A DNA stretch of 57,830 nt from Spirochaetaceae bacterium (lineage in GTDB: Bacteria > Spirochaetota > Spirochaetia > Treponematales > Breznakiellaceae): NCBI GenBank assembly GCA_031278215.1, contig JAITKV010000008.1:1-57830 (forward strand), in the 5' to 3' direction. This document shows, piece after piece, positions 41,843 through 50,003 of the stretch (position 1 is the first letter of the stretch; each line of letters begins with the position of its first letter). Below the pieces are notes generated by a model. It ran no database searches. It was given only the letters and a program-made list of their open reading frames with translations, and was not told where the DNA came from. A program made the position numbers and the translations under genes.

Positions 41843-43231
41843 TTACCGGGCCGCCGCCGCAGAGGCCGCCAGGCCCACCATGCCCCGTATATCCCGATCG
41901 CTAAAACGCAGCCCCCCGCCCAAAAACAGGTCCCGGTCCGCATGCAGGGCGTCGTAGATCCCCCCCTGAAGGTAAATCCAGTTAAGGGGGTTGTTGGCGT
42001 CGGGGTTAAAGAACGGATACACGGTAACCGTTCCCCGCAGATTAGGCGGAGCGCCGGTGCGGAACTTAAAGACCTCCGCCGAAACTGCAAGCTGGCGAAG
42101 GGGTTGAATATCCACCCCTATGCCGGCGCTGCTTTCCAGAAGGCCCCCGCGGATAGTTACGATGCCAAAACGGCGGGCCAGTTCCGCATCCACCGAAAAG
42201 CTGTACCGGGTTTCCGTTTTGTCCTCGGTGGTGGTTATTCCCCCGGAAGAGGTGGTGGTAACAAGCCGGGAATTTACCCCGTCGGGGGCGCCGTTTATTC
42301 CCACCCGGTACCAGCGGTCCCCCGAAGCGGGCTCCAGCCGTAAGGAAGCTCCGGCCCGGACATTAGAACTGTTAAACCCGTAGCTTGCCCGGGAATCGAC
42401 CATAATGCCTATGCCGCTGGCCCGGTTGACAAATTCCCCCGCGCCGTCCAGAACTCCCTGAAGTTTTACCACCGCCTTTTCCGTTTCTTCTATCGTGGAC
42501 AAAAGGGAATTGTAGATCCGGTCGTCGTAAATTACCTGGCCCAAATTTCCCCGACCCTGGGCTACTTCATCGGAAATCTGCCGTATGTTTGCCATGGCCA
42601 GGCGGATGTCCATCAAGGACATGCTGATGTCTTCTTCCCGGGAGGCCAGGAGCCGGTCAACCCGTTCAGTGATAAGGGCGGCGCTTTCCAAAATCCGGAG
42701 GATCCGGTCCTGTTCTTCTTCGAGCCGCTGGTCAATTTTTTTTGCGATGGAGTTAAAGGTTTCCAAAGAAATGGTCAGCAGGGCCATCTGGTTGCTTTGA
42801 AGCTCCCTTAGGATATCCGAGGCGGTTTCCATTAAACTCGGATCCTCGTTGTCCGCGCCGATAACGCTGCCTGCCGGCAGCAGCGCTTCCGATACCGGCC
42901 CCGGCTCAAGGTACAGCATCGCGGTCCCCAGGAGGGAAGAGGACCTTCGGGATATGCGGGAACCCCGGCGGATTTCCATGTCCCGGAGTACGGCAATCTT
43001 AATCCGGGCCCGTCCATCCTCCAGATATATTTCTTCCACCTTTCCCACCGGGACCCCCGCCATATAGACCCGGGAACGGGAAGAAAGCCCCGTGGCGTCA
43101 TGGATGATTAATTCGTACTCCTTGGTGTTGAACCGTGAAAAACCGCTGCTGGACATGATGATATACCCGGTTCCCGCGGTTCCAAGGACGATAAAAAACG
43201 ACGCTATCTTAAGGTACCGGGATGCTTTCAT
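41843..43231 (-). CDS. mlaD: MlaD-type MCE protein with a beta-rich C-terminal domain
   Basis: 462 aa, over twice the ~180 aa of E. coli MlaD. One N-terminal membrane anchor (IASFFIVLGTAGTGYII), the MCE domain (about 35-115, with YELIIHDATGLSSRSRVYMAGVPVG), a helical coiled-coil stretch (about 135-265), then a beta-rich C-terminal region (about 280-462) with strands such as YSFSVDAELARRFGIVTIRGGL and DLFLGGGLRFSDRDIRGMVG. The last part resembles an outer-membrane barrel, so this protein may bridge the periplasm. ATGA overlap with mlaF. Confidence 0.88.
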   Translation of the reverse strand: MKASRYLKIASFFIVLGTAGTGYIIMSSSGFSRFNTKEYELIIHDATGLSSRSRVYMAGVPVGKVEEIYLEDGRARIKIAVLRDMEIRRGSRISRRSSSLLGTAMLYLEPGPVSEALLPAGSVIGADNEDPSLMETASDILRELQSNQMALLTISLETFNSIAKKIDQRLEEEQDRILRILESAALITERVDRLLASREEDISMSLMDIRLAMANIRQISDEVAQGRGNLGQVIYDDRIYNSLLSTIEETEKAVVKLQGVLDGAGEFVNRASGIGIMVDSRASYGFNSSNVRAGASLRLEPASGDRWYRVGINGAPDGVNSRLVTTTSSGGITTTEDKTETRYSFSVDAELARRFGIVTIRGGLLESSAGIGVDIQPLRQLAVSAEVFKFRTGAPPNLRGTVTVYPFFNPDANNPLNWIYLQGGIYDALHADRDLFLGGGLRFSDRDIRGMVGLAASAAAAR

Positions 43232-43980
43232 ACTCGTAATTCGTTAAAGGATATCCTTATAAAATCTTTAATCAGGGGATGTTCCGACCGGATAAGCTCT
43301 TGGGGTTCCCCATCGGCGATAATATACCCCTGATCAAGAAAGGCGACGCGATCTGCAATCCGAAGGGCCGAAGGAATGTCATGGGTGATCATTACGCAGG
43401 TAATGCCCAATTCCCTGTTCACCCGGGTTACCAGGTTATTGATCGTCTCTGACAATACCGGATCAAGACCCGTGGTGGGCTCGTCAAAGAACAGAACCTG
43501 GGGATTCATCATCAGGGCCCGGGCTACGCCCACTCGTTTTCGCATCCCGCCGGAAAGCTCATCCGGCCATTTGTATTCTATACCCGGAAGCTCTATCCAT
43601 GCAAGAAGTTCCGCTACCTTTTTGCGGATCTGCCCCCTGTCCTTTACGGCTAAAACTTCCTGCAGGGGAAAGGCCAGGTTTTCCCCCACCGTCATGGAGT
43701 CAAAAAGGGCCGCATTTTGAAAGGAATAGCCAAAATTCCGCCGGATCCGGTTTTTTTCCCGGGGAGACAGGGCGGTAAGTTCCGTATCCTTAAACCAGAT
43801 GCTGCCCGAATCGGCCGTAAACATCCCCATGATGGTTTTAAGAAGCACGCTTTTGCCGGTTCCGCTTTGGCCAATGACGGCATAAAGGGATTTTTCGGGG
43901 ATCTCCAGGGAAATGCCCCGAAGCACCCGGTTTTCTCCGAAGGATTTTACAAGGTTCCGGATGCGGATAATCGGGGCCAT
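43228..43980 (-). CDS. mlaF: MlaF-type ABC transporter ATPase
   Basis: 250 aa. Walker A GQSGTGKS (near residue 38), signature LSGGMRKRVGVARAL (near 142), Walker B VLFFDEPTTGLDP, and the switch His in MITHDIPSAL. With MlaE and MlaD it powers phospholipid or other lipid movement across the envelope. It overlaps mlaE by one base and mlaD by four. Confidence 0.94.
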   Translation of the reverse strand: MAPIIRIRNLVKSFGENRVLRGISLEIPEKSLYAVIGQSGTGKSVLLKTIMGMFTADSGSIWFKDTELTALSPREKNRIRRNFGYSFQNAALFDSMTVGENLAFPLQEVLAVKDRGQIRKKVAELLAWIELPGIEYKWPDELSGGMRKRVGVARALMMNPQVLFFDEPTTGLDPVLSETINNLVTRVNRELGITCVMITHDIPSALRIADRVAFLDQGYIIADGEPQELIRSEHPLIKDFIRISFNELRV

Positions 43981-44762
43981 TAAAACCTCATCATCACCGT
44001 GGCCAGAATATAATCCGCCACCAGGATCGAAACCGAAGAAACAACCACCGCCTTGTTGGCCCCCTCTCCTACCCCCTTGGCGCCCTGGGCCGCGTTAAGG
44101 CCGCAGTAACAACAGACCGTCGCGGTAATAAAGCCCATCACCAGGGCCTTTATTAATCCGCTTATTACATCGGTGGGTATAAGCATGTTAAACATATAAT
44201 CCAAATATCCCCCCGGTTCAATGCCGTGAAGGTATACGGCGATACCGTATGATCCTATGGCGCCGATCATGTTTGCCAGCAGGGTTAGGGTGGGAAAAAC
44301 CAGGAGGGACGCCGCCACCTTGGGCAGCACCAGGTACTGAACCACATTTACCGACATGGATTCCATGGCGTCGATCTGTTCCGTTACCTTCATGGTGCCC
44401 AGCTCGGCGGCCATCGCGGAGCCGTTTTTGGCAATCAGCATAAGGGTGGTAATTACCGGGGCCATCTCCCGGGCCATGGCCACGGCGGTTACCGCCCCGG
44501 CGCCGATTTCCGCGTTAAAGATCTGGAGGATCCCCACCAGTTGGAGGGCGAAGATCATCCCTATGGCCCCCCCGGAAAGGAGGATTATCGAAATCGAACG
44601 GATCCCCAGATGTTCTATTTCCGTCATGTACCGGCCCCAGCGAATGGGGGGGGCAAAGGCAACCCGCAGGAGTTCCCCCAGGAATGCGAAAAAACGGCCC
44701 AGTTCTTCCAGTTTTTTTAGTATTCTCATAAACAAACACGGCGCCCCGGCGGAACCGGACAT
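43980..44762 (-). CDS. mlaE: MlaE-type ABC permease
   Basis: 260 aa, about five membrane segments. The conserved motif near residues 120-150 includes LMLIAKNGSAMAAELGTMKVTEQIDAMESM (described here by its cues: NGSAMAAELG and TEQIDAM), typical of MlaE/YrbE. Start ATG 44762 follows AAGGA; the ATG at 44729 (MRILKKLEELG) is a possible alternative. First gene of mlaEFD. No mlaA, mlaB or mlaC lies nearby. Confidence 0.93.
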   Translation of the reverse strand: MSGSAGAPCLFMRILKKLEELGRFFAFLGELLRVAFAPPIRWGRYMTEIEHLGIRSISIILLSGGAIGMIFALQLVGILQIFNAEIGAGAVTAVAMAREMAPVITTLMLIAKNGSAMAAELGTMKVTEQIDAMESMSVNVVQYLVLPKVAASLLVFPTLTLLANMIGAIGSYGIAVYLHGIEPGGYLDYMFNMLIPTDVISGLIKALVMGFITATVCCYCGLNAAQGAKGVGEGANKAVVVSSVSILVADYILATVMMRF

Positions 44763-44856
44763 TTTAAAAGGTCCTTGACATAAAAGGTCTTTGAAGGACC
44801 TCCGAAAAGCTTCCAAAAAGCCTTTACGGGTATAAGTTTATACAAAACCGGGAGAA

Positions 44857-44885
44857 TTGACGAGGGGGCCTTTACATCGTATTAT
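44857..44885 (+). promoter_or_regulatory. Strong candidate promoter ending at the start codon of the GerMN gene
   Basis: TTGACG (44857-44862), 17-bp spacer, TATTAT (44880-44885). The expected transcript start is at about 44892, which is the GTG itself, implying a leaderless mRNA. Confidence 0.6.
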
Positions 44886-44891
44886 GGGACT

Positions 44892-45632
44892 GTGGCGACT
44901 TCACGAAAAAAAAAGACCGGAGGCTGGCTTTTATTCTGGCTGGCTTTTTTTATTGGGCTTGCACTGCTTTTTGCGATAAACCTGGAGCGGATTAAAACCA
45001 CCCTAAACGAAACCAGGGTCCTGGAACGCCTGGTCCGGGGCGCCGCCGAAGACCCCGGCGTGCCGGAGGGCGCAGAACCGGAAGCCCCGGAGGGGGGGGC
45101 GGCTGTTCCCGACCCGGAAATTTCCGCCCCCCCGCTGGAGACGGCGGACCGCATTCTTGACGACCCCACCCCGCCGGCACAGGACCCCCCCCCGGAGCAG
45201 CCGGCGGGGGGAAAAACCGTGGAAAGACCGGTGTACTTAATACGGGTGGACTCCAGCGGCGCCATACTGGGGGCCAGGGTTAAACGGACCCTTCCCGCCA
45301 GCGACAGCCCCCTGCAGGATGTTCTGGCGGCCCTTATTGCGGGGCCTTCGGCGGAAGAAAAAAAACAGGGGCTTATCTCTCTTATACCCGGCAATGTTAA
45401 GCTTCTTAGCACCATCGTCCGGGGGAATACGGCCTACATTAACCTAAGCGAAGACTTTTTGTTCAATACCAACGGAGTGGAAGGGTATATAGGACAACGG
45501 CGGCAAATTGTATTAACCGCCACGGAGTTTACTAATATAAAAGATGTGCAGATCCTAATCGACGGAAAACGGCTTGACTATCTGGGCGAAAGCATCTGGA
45601 TAGGAAGCCCCATCGACAGGACCATGCTGTAG
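44892..45632 (+). CDS. GerMN-domain membrane protein
   Basis: 246 aa. An N-terminal membrane helix (GGWLLFWLAFFIGLALLFAI), a Pro/Glu-rich linker (about 50-110) and a C-terminal GerMN (sporulation/germination) domain (about 115-240) with SPLQDVLAALIAGPS, GNTAYINLSEDF and VLTATEFTNIKDVQILIDG. In non-sporulating bacteria these domains occur in cell-envelope proteins of unknown role. GTG start at 44892. Its promoter puts the transcript start at the same base. Followed 12 bp later by the diguanylate cyclase. Confidence 0.85.
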   Translation: MATSRKKKTGGWLLFWLAFFIGLALLFAINLERIKTTLNETRVLERLVRGAAEDPGVPEGAEPEAPEGGAAVPDPEISAPPLETADRILDDPTPPAQDPPPEQPAGGKTVERPVYLIRVDSSGAILGARVKRTLPASDSPLQDVLAALIAGPSAEEKKQGLISLIPGNVKLLSTIVRGNTAYINLSEDFLFNTNGVEGYIGQRRQIVLTATEFTNIKDVQILIDGKRLDYLGESIWIGSPIDRTML

Positions 45633-45644
45633 TTGGAGGCCCCA

Positions 45645-47129
45645 ATGACCGGCAAACTTTTTGCGAACCATATTCTCGCGCTCCTGGATGTAATTAACAC
45701 CTACGACCTGGGGCTTTGGGAAATGGAGAACAATATGATCAGCCTGGATCAAAAAACCAGAGAGCTTATCGCCGTAAAAAAAACCGCCCCCATGTCCTTA
45801 GACGATTTTATTGAACTGGTGGAGCCGGGGGATCGGCACGAACTGGCGGGAACTTTGCAAAGGCTGCTGGAAAATCCCGGCCAAAGCGCCTGCGTGGAAT
45901 GCCGGGTGCTGGCAAAGAAAGACAAAAGTTACCGGTGGCTGCGGATCATGGGAAAAAGCTACCTAAGCCAGGGAAAGAAAATACTCCTGGGCACCTCCCA
46001 GCCCGTGGAGGGCAAGGTGGTGGAATATCTTACCGCCAAGATTAACGCCATGACCGGGGAGCTTGATAAAAAGGCCCAGCTTAACCAGTGTATCTTCGAG
46101 ATTACCGAGGTTCTTCTTAACACCGACGACGCCGCGTTTGAACAGGCTTTCCAGTCCAGCCTAAAATCCATTGCCGCGGCCTTTGCCCTGGCCCGGGTAT
46201 ACCTGTATAAAAATCATCTGGTGGACGGGGTCCTGTGCTGTACGGAGATCCACGAATGGAGCGAAGGGGTGGACCCCACCCTGGGGGAAGATTTTACCAA
46301 GGACATACCCCTGCACGCCTGGCCAAAGGTTCTGGAACAGGGACAAAATTATACGGGGCTGATTAAGGATACCCCCCAGCAAATTTGCGATCTTATTCCC
46401 CGGGGAATCGGCGCGATCCTGCTGATCCCGGTTTTTCTAAAGGATCTGTTCTGGGGTTTTGTGGGCTTTGAACGTATTGCAGACTGTCCCTTTAGCAAAG
46501 ATGAAGAACTGGCCCTGGGTTCGGTGGCCCTGCTTTTGGCAAATTCGGTTATTCGTTTTGATCTAAACAAAAATCTTTATCTGGCCATAGACAAAATAAA
46601 CACCACCTCGATCAGGGCCGAGGTACTGGAACGATTTGCCTACACCGACGCATTAACGGGTCTATACAACCGCCGGCATTTTATGGAACTGGCCCAGAGC
46701 GTTATAGAAAAGGCCAAGCGCTTTGAATCTCCCTGTTACGCGATGATCCTGGATTTGGATTTCTTTAAAAAAGTCAACGACACATACGGGCATTTAGCGG
46801 GAGACGAGGTGCTTAAGGGGGCCTCTTTGGTTATGAAGAACACCCTTCGATCCTACGACCTTTTGGCCCGTTACGGCGGCGAAGAATTTGTGGTTCTTAT
46901 TTCCGACACCTCGGAAGACGCGGTGCTGCATCTGGCAAACCGCATACGGGAATCCATCGCCCATACCGTCTTTGTGCACAACGACGCCAAGATGCACTGT
47001 ACCGTAAGCATCGGCGTGGCGGAAAATTTTCCCAGCTCCACAGTCAGCAGCCTGCTGGAAAAGGCGGACAGGGCCCTGTATACGGCAAAGGAATCGGGAA
47101 GAAACCAAGTGGTTATGAGCAAAGATTAA
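45645..47129 (+). CDS. Diguanylate cyclase (PAS-like, GAF-like, GGDEF)
   Basis: 494 aa, makes cyclic di-GMP from GTP. An N-terminal PAS-like region (about 10-130), a GAF-like domain (about 150-310; sequence pattern VYLYKNHLVDGVLCC ... IPVFLKDLFWGFVGFE), and the GGDEF domain (about 330-494). The active site is intact: DLDFFKKVNDTYGHLAGDEVL and RYGGEEF near residue 409, and the feedback I-site RxxD (RSYD) lies five residues before GGEEF. ATG 45645 has TTGGAGG upstream. Tail overlaps the convergent YmdB gene by 17 bp. Confidence 0.92.
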   Translation: MTGKLFANHILALLDVINTYDLGLWEMENNMISLDQKTRELIAVKKTAPMSLDDFIELVEPGDRHELAGTLQRLLENPGQSACVECRVLAKKDKSYRWLRIMGKSYLSQGKKILLGTSQPVEGKVVEYLTAKINAMTGELDKKAQLNQCIFEITEVLLNTDDAAFEQAFQSSLKSIAAAFALARVYLYKNHLVDGVLCCTEIHEWSEGVDPTLGEDFTKDIPLHAWPKVLEQGQNYTGLIKDTPQQICDLIPRGIGAILLIPVFLKDLFWGFVGFERIADCPFSKDEELALGSVALLLANSVIRFDLNKNLYLAIDKINTTSIRAEVLERFAYTDALTGLYNRRHFMELAQSVIEKAKRFESPCYAMILDLDFFKKVNDTYGHLAGDEVLKGASLVMKNTLRSYDLLARYGGEEFVVLISDTSEDAVLHLANRIRESIAHTVFVHNDAKMHCTVSIGVAENFPSSTVSSLLEKADRALYTAKESGRNQVVMSKD

Positions 47130-47904
47130 TCCGCGTTATGGCCAGGGCTTTTTCTTCCAGCGTTACCGCGATGCCCTGGATGGTCAGCGCCGGATCGGCG
47201 GAACATTCCATTCGGTAGGGAATTTGGGTCCTGGCCCGGTCCAGGCAAATTTTTATATCCATTCCGATAATACTGTTTTTAGATCCGGTCATACCCAGAT
47301 CGCTGATATAGGCGGTTCCCCGGGGAAGGATCCGTTCATCCGCGGTCTGCACGTGGGTGTGGGTTCCCGCAACAATTCCCGCCCGGCCGTCCAGATAATA
47401 GCCCAGGGTTTCTTTTTCCCGGGTGGACTCTGCATGAAAATCCACCACCAGGGGGCAGCAAGAAGCCGCGTCCGGGGACAGTTCCCGGTAGATCTGATCA
47501 AAGCACCGGAAGGGGCAGTCAATAAGCCGCATCTGTTCCCGGCCCTGAAGGTTTACCACCACACACGAACGATCTCCCTTTGTCAGCCGCATCCAGCCCC
47601 GGCCGGGAATTCCCTCTATGCAAGGATAATTTGCCGGACGCAAAACAGGCTTGCCGCCGTTTAGCACCGGCCAAAAATCCCGCTTTTCCCAGATATGGTT
47701 TCCCCCGGTTACTACGTCGGCCCCGGCGGCAAGAATGCGGTCCAGGGTTTCTTCGGTAAGGCCAAAACCCGCCGCGGCGTTCTCGCCGTTTACCACGGTA
47801 AAATCCGCCCCATGGCGGCCGATAAGATCGGGCAGTTTTTTTTCCAGGGCCCTTAGGCCCGTCTCGCCCACCACATCGCCTATCATAATTATTTGCAAAG
47901 CCAT
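47113..47904 (-). CDS. YmdB-family metallophosphoesterase
   Basis: About 263 aa. YmdB-type 2',3'-cyclic nucleotide 2'-phosphodiesterases act on cyclic nucleotides and affect RNA turnover and biofilm genes in Bacillus. Seen: IIMIGDVVGETGL (Asp, near residue 8), VVNGENAAAGFGL, VVTGGNHIWEKRD (Asn/His), VDFHAESTREKETLGYYLDGRAG and GTHTHVQTADERILP, the full di-metal set. Start is uncertain: ATG 47904 or 47913. It is tail to tail with the diguanylate cyclase gene. Confidence 0.92.
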   Translation of the reverse strand: MALQIIMIGDVVGETGLRALEKKLPDLIGRHGADFTVVNGENAAAGFGLTEETLDRILAAGADVVTGGNHIWEKRDFWPVLNGGKPVLRPANYPCIEGIPGRGWMRLTKGDRSCVVVNLQGREQMRLIDCPFRCFDQIYRELSPDAASCCPLVVDFHAESTREKETLGYYLDGRAGIVAGTHTHVQTADERILPRGTAYISDLGMTGSKNSIIGMDIKICLDRARTQIPYRMECSADPALTIQGIAVTLEEKALAITRINLCS

Positions 47905-48025
47905 GGACACCATCTTATACTAAAAAAAGGGATAAAGAAAACCAGAGAACAAAAAATTATTTCTTCCCTTGTTTCCGACAACCTCATACACCATAGATTT
48001 AAGGCTGCCGGGAAAAATTTTCTAT

Positions 48026-48043
48026 AAACGGCATGCGCCGTTT
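48026..48043 (+). promoter_or_regulatory. Hairpin just before the ribosome binding site of the surface-repeat gene
   Basis: AAACGGC (48026-48032), loop ATGC, GCCGTTT (48037-48043), followed at once by GGCTAAGGAG. A 7-bp perfect stem this close to the ribosome binding site could modulate translation. The rest of the 155-bp divergent gap (47905-48059) is AT-rich with no clear promoter. Confidence 0.4.
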
Positions 48044-48059
48044 GGCTAAGGAGTATCTT

Positions 48060-49013
48060 ATGTTAAAAAAGTCGGAAAAGTTAAAGCTTGGCGTGGTTTT
48101 TCTGTCCATGCTGGTTCTTTCGGCCCTTCCCGCGGCGGAAGAAACTGAGGGTAACGCGGAAGAGGGCGCCGCGCCCAAGGAAAAAAGATCTTCTGTTTAC
48201 TCGGTATTTGTAAACGTGGCGGCCGAAGATTTTTATTTTCCCCTATTTGGCCTTGTAAACATCGCCAGGGGCGATCAGCGGGTTCCGCAGTTTGGGCTGA
48301 TCAATATAAACGGCGGCACGCTTCGGTCGGGACAGATGGGGCTTTTTAACACCGCCGGAAGAAACCTGCTGGGGCTTCAATTGGGTTTAGCCAATGCCGC
48401 GGGAGGTGAATTGCGGGGCGCCCAGATGGGTTTAGCCAACTTCGCCTTTAAAGGGGTCCGGGGCGTCCAACTGGGACTGGCAAACATTTCTACCAAGAGT
48501 ATCCGGGGAATGCAGTTTGGCCTTTTTAATTACGCCGATTCCGCAGAAGGCGGCGTCCCCGTGGGTCTTCTTTCCGTAGTCCGGCACGGGGGCTACCGCG
48601 CCCTGGAGCTTAGCTTTGCCGAGGCCCTGCCGGTAAACCTGGCTTTTAAAATCGGTACCGAAAAATTCTACAGTTCCTTTATCTTTTCTTTTTACCCGGA
48701 TTTTAAGGATCTCGAAATCGCCTTTGGCTTTGGCGCCGGATCGATTATCCCGGTTACACGCTATTTTTTTATCAACCCCGAAATAAACAATGTGACGCCG
48801 CTTACGTTGGAGCAGAATTTTCTGAGCTTTACCCCCCTGGCCGGATTTAATCTGGGATCCCATATAAGTATAGTGGCCGGTCCTTCTCTGGCCTATATAT
48901 ACACCATCGACGACGGTGATATCCGGAATCCGCTTTTTACGATAGGTAAAAAATTCAACGATGAACATTCCCTGCTTCTGGGGGTAAAAGCGGGGGTCCG
49001 GATCCGGTTCTAG
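48060..49013 (+). CDS. LA_2272-like surface-repeat protein
   Basis: 317 aa. A signal peptide (about 1-28, LGVVFLSMLVLSALPAA) is followed by six or so repeats of ~22 residues (about 60-165) with the pattern Q-x-G-L-x-N-x-A: PQFGLININGGTL, SGQMGLFNTAG, GLQLGLANAAGG, GAQMGLANFAFKG, GVQLGLANISTKS, GMQFGLFNYADSA. The repeats resemble the LA_2272 surface repeat known from spirochetes. The C-terminal half (about 180-317) is beta-rich and ends VRIRF, suggesting an outer-membrane barrel. AAGGAG lies before ATG 48060. Function unknown. Confidence 0.82.
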   Translation: MLKKSEKLKLGVVFLSMLVLSALPAAEETEGNAEEGAAPKEKRSSVYSVFVNVAAEDFYFPLFGLVNIARGDQRVPQFGLININGGTLRSGQMGLFNTAGRNLLGLQLGLANAAGGELRGAQMGLANFAFKGVRGVQLGLANISTKSIRGMQFGLFNYADSAEGGVPVGLLSVVRHGGYRALELSFAEALPVNLAFKIGTEKFYSSFIFSFYPDFKDLEIAFGFGAGSIIPVTRYFFINPEINNVTPLTLEQNFLSFTPLAGFNLGSHISIVAGPSLAYIYTIDDGDIRNPLFTIGKKFNDEHSLLLGVKAGVRIRF

Positions 49014-49031
49014 ACCATTGACAGCCGTACG

Positions 49032-50003
49032 CTAAACGTTAAACTTTGCCCGGTATTCGGGGATGTCGATCATCGGGGGCCGTTCCATGGCGGATATTTC
49101 GGTCCGCAGCACCCGGTGTTCCGCCTCTATCCGTTCCAGTGAAATATGGCGGTCTCCCAGGGCAGAAAAAATCCGGGACCTGCCGTATTTTCCCAGCCGC
49201 CCAAAAAACGTATTAAGGATCCCGTAGGACATTTTACCCAGGGATTCGGTGCTTTGATTACGGTGGATCCGCATATCCAGATCTACCTGGGCCAGGGCTT
49301 CTACCCCCTCCAGTTCCAGAATGTCAATCAGGTGGCCCAGTTCCACCCCGTAACCCACGGAAAAGGGGAGCCGTTCAAGAAGTTCCCGGCGTCCCGCGTA
49401 TTCCCCCGACAGGGGCTGGACAAAACGGGCCAGTTCGGGAAAAAACAGGGAAAAGAGGGGCCGCACCAGAATTTCTGTAACCCGTCCCCCGCCGGAGGGG
49501 ACAATGCCCTTAGAGGACCGGAGGGGCCGTTCGTAAAAAGCCTTTACATAGCCGATTCTGTCGTTCTCCAGCAGGGGCCCTAAAAGGCCGTAGACAAATT
49601 TCGGCGATATGTTGGAAATGTCCGCATCCACCCATACAATAATATCCCCCTCCAGGACATAGAGGCTTTTCCAAAGGTTTTCTCCTTTGCCCCGGAAATT
49701 ACCGTACTTGGGCAGTATAACCTTGGATGTAAAAACCCGGGCGCCGAACTGTTCCGCCACCTTCCGGGTATTGTCTTTGGAAGAAGAATCGATCACCACA
49801 ATTTCGTCCACCAGGGGGTACCGGTCCATAAGCTCGGTGCGCATGATAAGGATCTCTTTGCCTATGGTGGCTTCTTCGTTAAGGGTTGGAAAAGCCAGGG
49901 ATATGGTAAGGCCCTTTTTTTCTTTTAGGGCTACCAGGTTATTAATATCGGAAAACTTGGCATGGTGCCAGGTTCTTTTTAACAAGCCGTTTTCATCAGC
50001 CAT
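49032..50003 (-). CDS. gpgS: Glucosyl-3-phosphoglycerate synthase-like glycosyltransferase (GT81)
   Basis: 323 aa GT-A enzyme. FPTLNEEATIGKEI opens the fold, WVDADISNISPKFVYGLLGP carries the DxD metal motif (VDAD), and QPLSGEYAGRRELLERLPF and GYGVELGHLIDI are the GT81 hallmarks; RIHRNQS ends the acceptor site. GpgS moves glucose to 3-phosphoglycerate, first step to glucosylglycerate, a compatible solute. No GpgP phosphatase is adjacent. The start overlaps the stop of the M20-like gene by 8 bp, so they are cotranscribed. GGGGAAGC lies before the ATG. Confidence 0.87.
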   Translation of the reverse strand: MADENGLLKRTWHHAKFSDINNLVALKEKKGLTISLAFPTLNEEATIGKEILIMRTELMDRYPLVDEIVVIDSSSKDNTRKVAEQFGARVFTSKVILPKYGNFRGKGENLWKSLYVLEGDIIVWVDADISNISPKFVYGLLGPLLENDRIGYVKAFYERPLRSSKGIVPSGGGRVTEILVRPLFSLFFPELARFVQPLSGEYAGRRELLERLPFSVGYGVELGHLIDILELEGVEALAQVDLDMRIHRNQSTESLGKMSYGILNTFFGRLGKYGRSRIFSALGDRHISLERIEAEHRVLRTEISAMERPPMIDIPEYRAKFNV

